From Gyromitra esculenta (taxonomy: Eukaryota > Ascomycota > Pezizomycetes > Pezizales > Discinaceae): a stretch of 64,000 bases of DNA. Shown here one piece after another: positions 1 to 9,919 of the stretch (within the stretch, counting starts at the first letter, position 1; every line of letters starts with the position of its first letter). The notes below the pieces were generated by a model that did no database searches, had not been told where the DNA came from, and worked only from the letters and a program-made list of their open reading frames with translations. A program made the translations under genes and the position numbers. The stretch is taken from contig JBCAML010000005.1 in assembly GCA_038503075.1 (NCBI GenBank), positions 186,001 through 250,000 on the forward strand. The letters run 5' to 3'.

Positions 1-727
1 AACATGCAGAGAAAGCTCCCTTCTTTGTCACCAAGCTAGGCCATTACCCCCTAGTACTCGGCATTCCCTGGATGAACCTCCACGATGTTCATCTACAATT
101 TGCAAATAAAAGCATTGAATTCAATTCTGAGTTCTGCACCACCCACTGTGCCCCCAAGCAACCCATCGTCTCAGCCGCCGCCATGCCGCTGCTAGTTTCC
201 GCATGCTCGCAAAAAAGAAAGGTATCCAGGTTTATTCTATGTCCCTCTACGAAATCAATAGAGTACTTGATAGCAAGACTACTAAAGAAGAGTGGAGACA
301 ACGGATACCCGCTGAATACCATGAATACCTCGACATGTTTGACAAAGCTAAAGCTCAAGGACTCCCCCCCCGCCGACCCTACGACCACAAAATCATCCTG
401 CAAGAAGGCAAAGAACCACCGTTCGGACCCCTCTACGGCATGTCCCGCGACGAATTACTGGTCCTGAAAAAATACATCGAAGATAATCTAGAGAAGGGTT
501 TTATTCGCGCCAGTTCTTCTTCTGCCGGCTCACCAGTCCTCTTCGCCGCCAAACCTGATGGTTCCCTTCGTCTTTGTGTCGACTATCGCGGCCTTAACGC
601 TCTTACGGTCAAGGACCGATATACTTCCCCCCTAGTCAAGGAAACCCTGGACCGTCTTGCAAAGGCTCAGTGGTACTCAAAGCTTGACCTCCGTGACGGC
701 TTTCATCAAATCCGCATTGCTGAAGGA
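1..727 (+). pseudogene. pol fragment of outer element: end of protease, start of reverse transcriptase
   Basis: The sequence aligns codon by codon with the protease-RT part of the inner element (about 6150-6895). It opens in the protease C-terminal half and runs into the RT fingers and palm, with a [14 protein letters not shown] stretch near 580-610 and [13 protein letters not shown] near 680-717. Compared with the inner copy about 35 nt are missing near 190-200, which shifts frame. The reading frame 203-727 then runs straight into the solo LTR at 728. This is therefore a dead fragment of one pol gene whose rest starts at 1142. Confidence 0.88.
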
Positions 728-1136
728 TTTCATGGATGGTTGTTTCGTTGATCAGTTAGGTATAGGATTACAGGGTTGTTATGTCGCGTTAATGTTCTTT
801 GTGTTTCTGTGGGTTTCTGTTACAATGAGTCATGTCTTTGTCATCGAAAGGGTTGGAATTTGGTATATAAGCGAGGGGTTTTTCCCTCTTGTTGTACTTT
901 TTCTTTTCCTTTCTTTAAGCAACGTCTTCTATAGTCTACTCGTGTATTTCACAAATACAATCCTCGGTTACACCTCGTAACCCTCCACTGTCGCTGTCCT
1001 CAAGTCATCATAACTTGACCCCCTCGTAGAGCCTGTAGAATCTCCGTACACACTCTCGCTGTTGGTTTCCCACTCAAGTAGCACTGCTCATCTCGAGGGA
1101 TACTCGAGAGCTTGACAAGAAACCCGCTCCTTGAGA
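728..1136 (+). mobile_element. Solo LTR inserted in the reverse transcriptase of the outer element
   Basis: This 409-bp block is homologous along its full length to the LTRs at 3714, 4092 and 9470, including the TATATAAG box near 863 and the CT-rich stretch after it. It interrupts the RT coding sequence exactly and is flanked by the 5-bp direct repeat AAGGA (723-727 and 1137-1141). Removing the LTR and one repeat copy restores the codons for EG|EEW seen intact in the inner element. A solo LTR is the usual product of LTR-LTR recombination after a full insertion. Confidence 0.95.
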
Positions 1137-1141
1137 AAGGA

Positions 1142-3701
1142 GAAGAGTGGAAGACAGCCTTCCGAACACGGTATGGCTTATACGAATATATGGTAATGCC
1201 ATTTGGCCTTACCAACGCCCCGTACCTTCCAACGCTTCAATCTCCGAGAATATTTGGACCTCTTTTGCACGGCTTATCTCGACGATATCCTTATATACAG
1301 TGATACTCTCGCCGAACACAAGACACACGTTCGACAAGTCCTCGACGCCTTAAAAGCCAACAATATTCTTCTCAAACCAGAGAAATGCGAATTCCACGTC
1401 CAATCGATAAAGTACCTCGGCCTAATCCTTACTCCTGAAGGAATTAAAATGGACGAGGACAAACTCAAAGCTGTGCGAGAATGGAACCGACCCAAATGCA
1501 TCAAGGATGTTCAAGCCTTCCTAGGTTTCGCAAACTTCTACCGAAGATTTATTTTAGGATTTTCCCGCCTCGCTGCACCTCTTACTGCCTTTACTAAGAA
1601 AGGCATCATCTTTGAATGGACCGTCGAAGCTGAACTCGCATTCGAAGCTCTCAAGGAGGCCTTTACTAAAGCACCAGTCCTTATTCACTTCGATCCACAA
1701 AAAAAGATCTTTGTAGAATCCGATGCTTCTGACTTCGTCTCCGGTGGCGTCCTCTCCCAGCTCGACGATAACGGCATACTTCACCCTGTGGCTTTCTTCT
1801 CTAAGAAACACTCACCCGCAGAATGTAACTACGAAATCTACGATAAAGAGTTACTAGCCATTATCCGCTGTTTTGAAGAATGGCGCCCGGAACTCGAAGG
1901 ATCTGAATTCCCTATCTCGGTCATCACGGATCATAAAAATTTGGAATATTTTATGACCACTAAGCAACTGAATCGAAGACAGGTCAGATGGGCAGAATAT
2001 CTTTCTCGCTTCAACTTTGTCATTACGTACAGACCAGGAGTACAGGGAGGAAAGCCGGATGCATTGACTCGGAGATCAGGAGATCTCCCTGAAGAAGGGG
2101 ATGAAAGACTACAACACCAGCACCAAGTAGTCCTGAAGGAGAAGAATTTAGACCCTAAGCTAAGTTTGTTTTCGGGTTCTTTATCAAACGAACAGGCCGA
2201 ATTGGATGCCCCCCTTAAAGCATTAATGAATCAAGGATATATCGCTGACCCGTTCCCACAAAAAATCATTCTAGCACTTAGAAATGGTGAACGACAATCA
2301 AAAGAGATCACCTTAGGCGACTGTACTGAAATCAATGGCCGTCTATTCTACCGACAAAAGCTCTATGTCCCTGAGTATGATCCTCTCCGCCTCCTCATTC
2401 TACAACGACACCATGATGCCCCCTCAGCTGGCCACCCAGGACGTGAAAAATCCTTTGAACTCGTCTCAAGTAACTTTTACTGGCCAAAGATGAGGGAATA
2501 TATCGGTCGCTATACTCAAAATTGCCATACTTGCCGACGAGCTAAACCAAGCACTCTTGGTACCCAAGGCGTTCTAAAGCCACTTCCAATTCCCAATCGC
2601 CCCTGGGAAGAGTTGTCAATGGACTTCGTTACAGGCCTCCCAGAATCCAATGGCTTCGATGCTATTATGGTTGTTGTGGATCGACTTTCGAAGATGCGAC
2701 ATCTTATTCCTTGTAATACCACTATCGATGCCGAGAAAACTGCCGAATTATACCTTCAAAACGTTTGGAAGCTCCACGGACTACCTTCTCATATAACCTC
2801 GGATAGAGGGACACAGTTTACTGCAAGGTTTTGGAAGCACCTCTGTCAACGCTTGAATATCGTCGCTCGTATGTCAACTTCCTTTCACCCAGAAACCGAT
2901 GGACAAACTGAACGCCTTAACGCGGTAATGGAACAATATCTTCATTGTTATGTGTCCTACCAACAAGACGATTGGTCTAAGTGGTTACCTATGGCCGAAT
3001 TTGCCGCCAATAACCAAGAGTCTGCAAGTACTAAGGCCACTCCCTTCTTTGCCAACTACGGTTACCATCCTCGGTTCGATACCTCTATTGTCCCCAATGA
3101 CCGTTCCCCTCAGACCCTCGACGCCGACGACTTCGCTTCCAAGATGGAAGAACTCAGAGACTTCTTACGGGTACAGATAAAAACCGCCCAAGATGTCTTC
3201 GAAGTAAGCACGAATCGGCATCGTACTCCTGCTCCTTCGTTTAAAGTCAAGGATGAGGTCTTCATCTCTATGAAAAATATGAGAACGACGAGGAACTCAA
3301 GGAAGTTGGATTGGAAATGGAGTGGCCCTTTTCCTATTAAACGAGTGATCTCCGCGTATGCTTATGAAGTAGAGTTACCAATGTCAATGAAGTATCACCC
3401 GGTATTTCATGTTTCCCTAATCAAAGCCGCCCCCTTCGACCCACTTCCCGGTCAACTAATTCCACCACCACCCCCGATCCAAGTCAACGACCACGAAGAA
3501 TACCTTGTCGAAAATATTCTAGACTCTCGTATTCGCCATGGGAAACTTCAATATCTGGTAGGATGGACAGGTTATGCTTTGCCTACTTGGGAACCGGCCG
3601 ATTACCATAAGGAAACCGAAGCGGTGGACATCTTTCATCAACAATACCCAAATAAACCTAAGGAAAGCCTCGTTAGTGTTCGCAGGAGCTCACGGCTATA
3701 A
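1142..3701 (+). pseudogene. pol of outer element: RT palm, RNase H, integrase, chromodomain
   Basis: One long open frame runs from about 1203 to the stop at 3699-3701 (about 830 codons). In order it shows the RT catalytic motif YLDDILIYS (near 1280), RNase H ([11 protein letters not shown] near 1720), the integrase zinc-binding HHCC region (near 2405-2545), integrase DDE motifs ([28 protein letters not shown]) and a C-terminal chromodomain (EEYLVENILDSRIRHGKLQY near 3500). The first 60 bp are frameshifted: the inner element has an extra base and about 12 more bases around 1218-1240. The gene is severed from its protease/RT start by the solo LTR and cannot make a whole polyprotein. Confidence 0.88.
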
Positions 3702-3713
3702 GGGAGGGGGTAC

Positions 3714-4091
3714 TTTCATGGATGGTTGCTTTCGTCGATCGGTTAGAATATAGGATTACAGGGTTGTTGCGTTGTGTTAATGTTCTTTGTGTTTCCTTGG
3801 GTTTCCATTACAATGAGTCAGGTCTTTGTCATCGGAGGAGTCGGAACGTGGTATATAAGCGAAGGGATTTCCCCTCTTGTCGTACTTTTTCTTCTTCTTT
3901 CTTTAAGCAACGTCTTCTGTAGTACACTCTTGTATTTCACAATACAAACCTCGGTTATACCTCATAACCTCACGCAGTCTCCAAATCTCAAGTCCTCTAT
4001 ACTTGAACACTTCGTAGAGCCTGTGGAATCCCGTAAACACTCTTGTCGCTTAGTTTTCCCTTCAAGTAGCACTGCTCATCTCGGGGGATAC
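3714..4091 (+). repeat. 3' LTR of outer element, first 378 bp
   Basis: The LTR follows a purine-rich polypurine tract (AAGGGAGGGGG, 3700-3710) just after the pol stop codon. It starts TTTCATGG, carries a TATATAAG box near 3852 and breaks off at GATAC (4087-4091), where the inner element is inserted. The missing last 34 bp are found at 9886-9919 on the far side of that element. The joined length is about 412 bp, matching the other LTRs (409-411 bp). Confidence 0.93.
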
Positions 4092-4502
4092 TTTCATGGA
4101 TAACTGTTTTCATTGGTTCGTCGGGTATAAGGATACGAAGCTATGGTGTTACGTTGTTGTTCCTTGTGTTTCTTTGGGTTTCCGTTGCAATGAGTCAAGT
4201 CTTTGTCATCGAACGAGTTGGAATATGGTATATAAGCGAAGGGATTTCCCCTCTTGTTGTACTTTTCCTTCTTCTTTCTTTAAGCAACGTCTTCTATTGT
4301 ACACTCTCTGTATTTTACGAATACAACCTCAGGTTACACCTCGTAATCTTTCGCTGTCGCCGTCTTCAAGTCTTCCTAACTTGAACCATTAGTAGAGCCT
4401 GTAGAACCTTCGCACATTCTCCTGTCGTTAGTTTCTCGTTCAAGTAGCACTGCTCATCTCGGGGGATACCTGAGAGCTTGACGAGAATCTCGCTCCTTAA
4501 GA
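4092..4502 (+). repeat. 5' LTR of inner element
   Basis: The 411-bp LTR starts TTTCATGG and ends CTCCTTAAGA. A TATATAAG box near 4230 followed by a CT-rich stretch is the likely element promoter. Termini are not the usual TG...CA; they form an imperfect inverted repeat (TTTCATGG against TCTCAAGG in the related LTRs). Confidence 0.93.
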
Positions 4503-4559
4503 TTACGTTGCTTCCGCATCTACACCCTCTACCAATACTCGTCTACTCCCAACGTCACC
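4503..4559 (+). other. Primer-binding-site region and gag leader of inner element
   Basis: The 57 bp between the 5' LTR and the gag ATG should hold the primer-binding site. The sequence right after the LTR begins TTACGTTGCTTCCGC. I could not match it to a specific tRNA 3' end, so the priming mechanism is open. Confidence 0.5.
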
Positions 4560-5795
4560 ATGAGCAACCCCGCTCCCGCCCCCTGGACCTTCCCTACCTT
4601 TGAGAATTTCCAAGCCGCCGCCAATGCCGACCTCGCCTCCACCTACGAGGAAATCCGCTCGCACTATCAACAGCGAGTAGATAACCTCACCTACGCAGAC
4701 CTACAACTTGAGGAAGCCACTCAAGAAAGAAATAACATGACGGCCAGGTTCAATACCGGCCAATCCCAGTTGCAGGCAGCCGAAACGGAAATCGCCCGCC
4801 TTCAAAACGTCGCCCCCCCACCACCAGCACCATCGCCGCCACCCCCTCCTGCCCACACTCAAGGAGGTCGCTCGGATAAGATGCCTGACCCAGATAAGTT
4901 CAATGGGTCTCGCGATAAACTCCCTGGGTTTGTTCTGCAACTCAGGTCAAAACTCTCGGTTAACGCCGACCGCTTCTCCAACAGCAACAATATGATATTG
5001 TATGCTATTAGCCGTCTCGAGGGTGCTGCCCTCGAACAAGTTCGCCACTCCGTCCTTCCTGACGGAACTACCACCTGGAACTCTGCCGCCGATTTAATCA
5101 CTGCTTTGGAAACAGCCTTCGGCGACCCAGACCCCCTTGGTACCGCCCGCCGTGAGCTACACCAACTCCGACAAGGAAAGCGAGATTTCTCCGCCTACCT
5201 TGCCGACTTTCAACGCATCATGGGACGCCTCAACTATGACGAGTCTGCAAAAAACGATGCTTTGGAGTTCGGCATGTCAGACGAGCTGAAAGAGGCAGTA
5301 GTAACTGTCGCCGACTTCCCCACCACTTTCACTTCCCTCTGCCCCTTCCTCCTCCGTCTGGATAATCGAATCCGAGCAAGAAGAGAAGAGAAGAAGAATA
5401 ATGCCCGTAACACCATGGGACAGTTTACTGCCCCCGCTGCCGCCCCTGCCGCCTTCACCCCTGCCTCCTCCTCGTTCGCCCCAGGAGGACTTGCCCCTAT
5501 GGACCTATCCTTCGGTCGAACCTCTACCTCCCGCCCCGCTCCCGAACAACGCTACGTTCAGATCAACGGAAGAAGAAAACTATCGCCTGAAGAAAAGACA
5601 TGGAGGCAGACCAACAACCGCTGCCTGTTCTGCGCTGGAGAAGGACACATCTTCTCCAACTGCCCCTCCGCCTCCAAACGTACGAGTGAGCCGCTACTAA
5701 TGCCCCCGCCGCTCCTCCTGCTTCCTCTGTTTTTCCACCGCCTTTACCACCCCGTTTTCCTGCCTTCGCTGCAGCAGACTCAGTTGAGTCTTTAA
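4560..5795 (+). pseudogene. gag of inner element (capsid and CCHC nucleocapsid)
   Basis: The frame starts at ATG 4560, 57 bp after the LTR. The N-terminal half has a coiled-coil-like region and a proline-rich linker (near 4815-4855). A retrotransposon gag/capsid domain follows (near 4870-5390), then a zinc knuckle C-X2-C-X4-H-X4-C (CLFCAGEGHIFSNC near 5620-5665). After the knuckle the frame shifts: the likely original reading continues in another frame through an alanine/proline-rich stretch and meets TAG at 5798-5800. The annotated end at 5795 is therefore probably not the ancestral one. Confidence 0.82.
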
Positions 5796-5847
5796 ACTAG
5801 TTCAACCAGAGTCGCCATGTGACCCTGCTCTGGTTCCGTTTTTTCCT

Positions 5848-6672
5848 TTGTCAGCGTTCTCTATTTCTGGGTTTTCAGTGTCGGATGTGTGTGTGGAGGA
5901 TAATTTGGATGGGGAACATTTTGTAGTTTCATGTAGCCTTTCCCACCAAAATAAAGTTATAAAAACACACGCACTTCTTGACACTGGAGCCTCAGGGTTC
6001 GCTTTCATTGATGAAAACTTTGTGCGTCACCATTCCCTACCATTATCTCCCCTCAAAACCCCTCGCCAATTAGAAGTCATTGACGGCCGAACAATTGCCT
6101 CGGGAGATATCACCAACCTTTGTCATCTAGAGCTTTCTATTCAACAACATAATGAAAAAGCTCCCTTCTTCGTCACCAAGCTAGGACATTACCCCCTAGT
6201 GCTCGGTATCCCTTGGATGAATCTCCATGACGTTCATCTACAATTCGCCAATAAAAGCATTGAATTCAACTCTGAATTCTGCACCACCCACTGTGCTCCC
6301 AAACAACCTATTGTTTCCGTCGCTGCCATCCCGCCTCCAGTTAAACTTAACGCCGCCTTTATTGGTGCCGCCAGTTTCCGCATGCTTGCCAGGAAAAAGG
6401 GTATTCAAGTCTACTCAATGTCTCTATATGAAATAAACAAAGTCCTCGATAGTAAAACCACTAAAGAGGAATGGAGACAAAGAATACCCGCTGAGTATCA
6501 CGAGTACTTGGACATGTTCGACAAGACTAAAGCTCAAGGACTCCCCCCCCGTCGACCCTATGATCATCGCATTACCCTCCAAGAAGGCAAGGAACCACCA
6601 TTCGGCCCCCTCTACGGCATGTCACGTGATGAACTTCTAGTTCTTAAAAAATACATCGAAGACAACCTGTAG
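5848..6672 (+). pseudogene. Protease and start of reverse transcriptase of inner element
   Basis: The frame encodes a retroviral-type aspartic protease with the catalytic LLDTGASG near 5976-5999 and a conserved VLGIPWM near 6199-6218, then the RT N-terminus. It ends early at 6672 because of a net 4-bp loss relative to the outer copy at the same place (the EDNLEKGF codons near 488). Upstream it is separated from gag by a frame change and an in-frame TAG (5798-5800). Confidence 0.85.
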
Positions 6673-8426
6673 GCTTCATTCGCGCCAGTTCATCCTCCGC
6701 CGGTTCCCAGTCCTCTTCGCCGCTAAGCCCGATGGATCACTCCGCCTTTGTGTCGACTATCGTGGCCTTAATGCTCTTACTATCAAAGACCGATACACCT
6801 CCCCCCTAGTCAAGGAAACCCTGGACCGTCTTGCAGCGCTCAGTAGTACTCAAAGCTTGATCTCCGTGATGGCTTCCATCAGATCCGCATCACTGAGGGG
6901 GAAGAGTGGAAAACGGCCTTCCGAACCCGGTATGGCCTCTATGAATATATGGTAATGCCATTCGGCCTTACCAATGCCCCTGGTACTTTTCAACGCTTTG
7001 TTAATGATTCCCTCCGAGAATATTTGGACCTTTTCTGCACGGCTTATCTCGACGATATCCTTATTTACAGCGATACTCTCGCCGAACATAAGATACACGT
7101 TCGACAAGTCCTCGATGCCTTAAAAGCCAATAATATCCTTCTCAAACCAGAGAAATGTGAATTCCACGTGCAATCCATCAAATACCTGGGCCTAATACTA
7201 ACCCCCGAAGGTATAAAAATGGACGATGATAAACTCAAAGCCGTCCGAGATTGGAACCGTCCAAAGTCAGTCAAAGATGTACAAGCTTTCCTTGGCTTCG
7301 CAAATTTTTACCGGCGATTCATCCTAGGATTCTCCCGATTAGCTGCCCCCCTTACTGCTTTTACAAGAAAAGGTGTTATCTTTGAATGGACAGTCGAAGC
7401 AGAACTCGCATTCGAAGCTCGAAAGATGCCTTTACTAAAGCCCCCGTCCACATCCACTTCGACCCCCGGAAGAAAATCTTCGTGGAATCCGATGCTTCTG
7501 ACTTCGTCTCCGGTGGTGTTCTCTCCCAACTTGACGATAACGGCGTACTTCATCCTGTGGCCTTCTTTCCAAGAAGCATTCACCGGCTGAACGCAACTAC
7601 GATATTTATGATAAGGAACTTCTTGCTATTATACGCTGTTTTGAGGAATGGAGACCAGAGCTTGAAGGATCAGAACTACCCATCTCAGTTATTACTGACC
7701 ATAAAAACTTGGAATATTTCATGACCACCAAGCAACTTAATCGACGACAAGTCGATGGGCCGAATACCTTTCACGTTTGACTTCGTTATTACCTATAGAC
7801 CAGGAGTACAAGGAGGAAAACCGGAATGACTCTCGAGATCAGGAGATCTCCCTGAAGAAGGGGATGAAAGACTAAGACACCAACACCAAGTGGTCTTAAA
7901 GAAAAAAATGTTGATCCTAAGTTGAGTTTGTTTTCGGGTTCTTTATCAAACGAACCCGCTGAATTGGATGCCCCCTCGAAGAATTAATGAATCAAGGATA
8001 TATCGCTGACCCGTTCCCACAAAAATCCTTCTAAAGACTTAGAAATGGTGAACGACAATCTAAGGAGATCACCTTAGGCGATTGTACTGAAATCAAGAAC
8101 CGCCTATTCTACCGACAAAAGCTCTATATCCCCGACCATAACCCTCTTCGCCTCCTCATCCTACAACGATATCATGATGCCCCTTCAGCTGGTCACCCAG
8201 TGACGCGAAAAATCCTTCGAACTCGTTTCAGCACTTTTATTGGCCAAAGATGAGAGAGTATATTGGCCGTTATCCGCGAACCTGTCATACCTGTCGACGA
8301 GCAAAACCAAGCACCCTCGGTACCCAAGGCGTCCTGAAACCACTCCCAATCCCTAATCGCCCCTGGGAAGAGCTATCAATGGACTTCGTCACCGGTCTCC
8401 CGTAATCTAATGGCTTTGATGCTATT
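6673..8426 (+). pseudogene. Frameshifted RT, RNase H and start of integrase of inner element
   Basis: Homology to the outer pol continues without a gap in content but with many one- to four-base losses. Examples are near 6700 (CACCAG to CCCAG), 6836, 7420, 7590, 7755-7785, 7975, 8245 and 8400. Recognisable pieces are the RT palm with YLDDILIYS (near 7050), the RNase [12 protein letters not shown] (near 7485) and the integrase zinc-binding region (near 8165-8300). No frame runs through, so no functional enzyme is possible from the sequence as given. Confidence 0.85.
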
Positions 8427-9457
8427 ATGGTTGTGGTGGATCGACTCAAGATGAGACACCTAATCCCTTGCGATACTACTGTCAACGCCGAGCAAACAGC
8501 AGAACTCTACCTTCAAAACGTTTGGAAACTCCACGGACTACCTTCCCATATCACTTCGGATAGGGGAACGCAGTTTACCGCTAAGTTTTGGAAACATCTC
8601 TGCCAACGCCTGAATATCTCCGCTCGGATGTCAACGTCTTTCCACCCAGAAACAGATGGTCAAACTGAACGTCTTAATGCCGTCATGGAACAATATCTTC
8701 GTTGCTATGTTTCGTACCAACAAGACGACTGGGCAAAATGGCTACCTATTGCGGAGTTCGCCGCCAATAACCAAGAGTCGGCCAGTACAAAAGTTACACC
8801 CTTTTTCGCCAACTATGGTTACCATCCTCGTTTTGATACCTCCGTTGTCTCTAATGACCGCTCCCCCCAGACCCTCGATGCCAATGACTTCGCCGCTAAG
8901 ATGGAAGAACTTAGAGACTTCCTTCGAGTTCAAATGAGGACAGCACAAGATACTTTCGAGACCAGTGCTAATCGACACCGTACCCCCGCCCTTCATTCAA
9001 GGTCGATGACCATGTCTTCATATCCATGAAGAACATGATGACGACTAGGAATTCTAAGAAATTGGACTGGAAGTGGAGTGGTCCCTTCCCTGTGAAACGA
9101 ATAATCTCTGCATATGCCTATGAGATAGACCTGCCATCGTCTATGAAATACCATCCGGTATTTCACGTCTCACTAATCAAAGCTGCTCCTGTTGATCCAC
9201 TCCCGGGTCAGATTATCCCACCACCACCCCCAATTCAAGTTAACGACCACGAAGAATATCTTGTCGAGAGTATCCTAGATTCTCGTATTCGCCATGGAAA
9301 ACTGCAATATCTGGTTGAATGGACGGGTTATGCCTTACCTACATGGGAATCAGCTGATTACCATACAGAGACTGAAGCGGTGGACGTCTTTCACCAACGA
9401 TATCCGAGTAAACCCAAGGAAGGTCAGGTTAGTGTTCGCAGGAGCTCACGACTATAA
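8427..9457 (+). pseudogene. Integrase core and chromodomain of inner element
   Basis: Two frames, 8427-9029 and 9026-9457, cover the integrase core (SDRGTQF near 8560, [11 protein letters not shown] near 8650) and the C-terminal chromodomain (EEYLVESILDSRIRHGKLQY near 9255). A single-base loss near 8992 shifts from one frame to the next. The stop codon at 9455-9457 and the polypurine tract after it match the outer element. Confidence 0.85.
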
Positions 9458-9469
9458 GGGAGGGGGTAC

Positions 9470-9880
9470 TTTCATGGATAACTGTTTCCGTTTATTCGTC
9501 GGGTATAAGGATGCGAGGCTATTGTGTTACGTTGTTGTTCCCTATGTTTCTTTGGGTTTCCGTTGCAATGAGTCAAGTCTTTGTCATCGAACGAGTTGGA
9601 ATGAGGTATATAAGCGAAGGGATTCCCCCTCTTGTTGTACTTTTCCTTCTTCTTTCTTTAAGCAACGTCTTCTATTGTACACTCACTGTATCTTACGAAT
9701 ACAACCTTAGATTACACTTCGTAATCTTCCGCCGTCGCCGTCTTCAAGTCATCATAACTTGAACCATTAGTAGAGCCTGTAGAATCTTCGCGCACTCTCC
9801 TGTCGTTAGTTTCTCTTTCAAGTAGCACTGCTCATCTCGGGGGATACCCGAGAGCTTGACGAGAATCTCACTCCTTGAGA
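9470..9880 (+). repeat. 3' LTR of inner element
   Basis: The 411-bp LTR starts TTTCATGG after the polypurine tract AAGGGAGGGGG and ends CTCCTTGAGA. The target-site copy GATAC (9881-9885) follows directly. It is about 94% identical by eye to the 5' LTR at 4092-4502. Confidence 0.94.
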
Positions 9881-9885
9881 GATAC

Positions 9886-9919
9886 CTGAGAGCTTGAAGA
9901 CAAAACCTCGCCCTCGAGA
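9886..9919 (+). repeat. Last 34 bp of the outer element's 3' LTR
   Basis: It begins CTGAGAGCTTGA, as in the complete LTRs after their GATAC, and ends CCCTCGAGA. It completes the LTR that breaks off at 4091. Host sequence starts at 9920. Confidence 0.9.

Larger units (their letters stand above)
4092..9880 (+). mobile_element. Inner full-length Ty3/gypsy chromovirus, coding region degraded
   Basis: Both LTRs (4092-4502 and 9470-9880, 411 bp each) are present, with gag, protease, RT, RNase H, integrase and chromodomain between them. It sits in the 3' LTR of the outer element, flanked by a 5-bp target-site duplication GATAC (4087-4091 and 9881-9885). The two LTRs differ at roughly 20-30 places by eye, so the insertion is not recent. 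The internal region has many small indels and at least one in-frame TAG, so it is non-autonomous. Confidence 0.95.
1..9919 (+). mobile_element. Outer Ty3/gypsy chromovirus copy, 5' end outside window, split by two later insertions
   Basis: The outer element is seen as 1-727 and 1142-4091, then again as 9886-9919. The window starts inside its protease domain, so its 5' LTR and gag are missing. A solo LTR splits its reverse transcriptase and a second full element splits its 3' LTR. The domain order protease, RT, RNase H, integrase, chromodomain marks it as a Ty3/gypsy chromovirus. Its 3' LTR ends at 9919 and host DNA follows. Its own target-site duplication cannot be checked because the 5' end is outside the window. 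Confidence 0.93.

Noticed and set aside
4503..4559. Naming the primer tRNA of the inner element
   Set aside because: The bases after the LTR do not match any tRNA 3' end that I can state with confidence.
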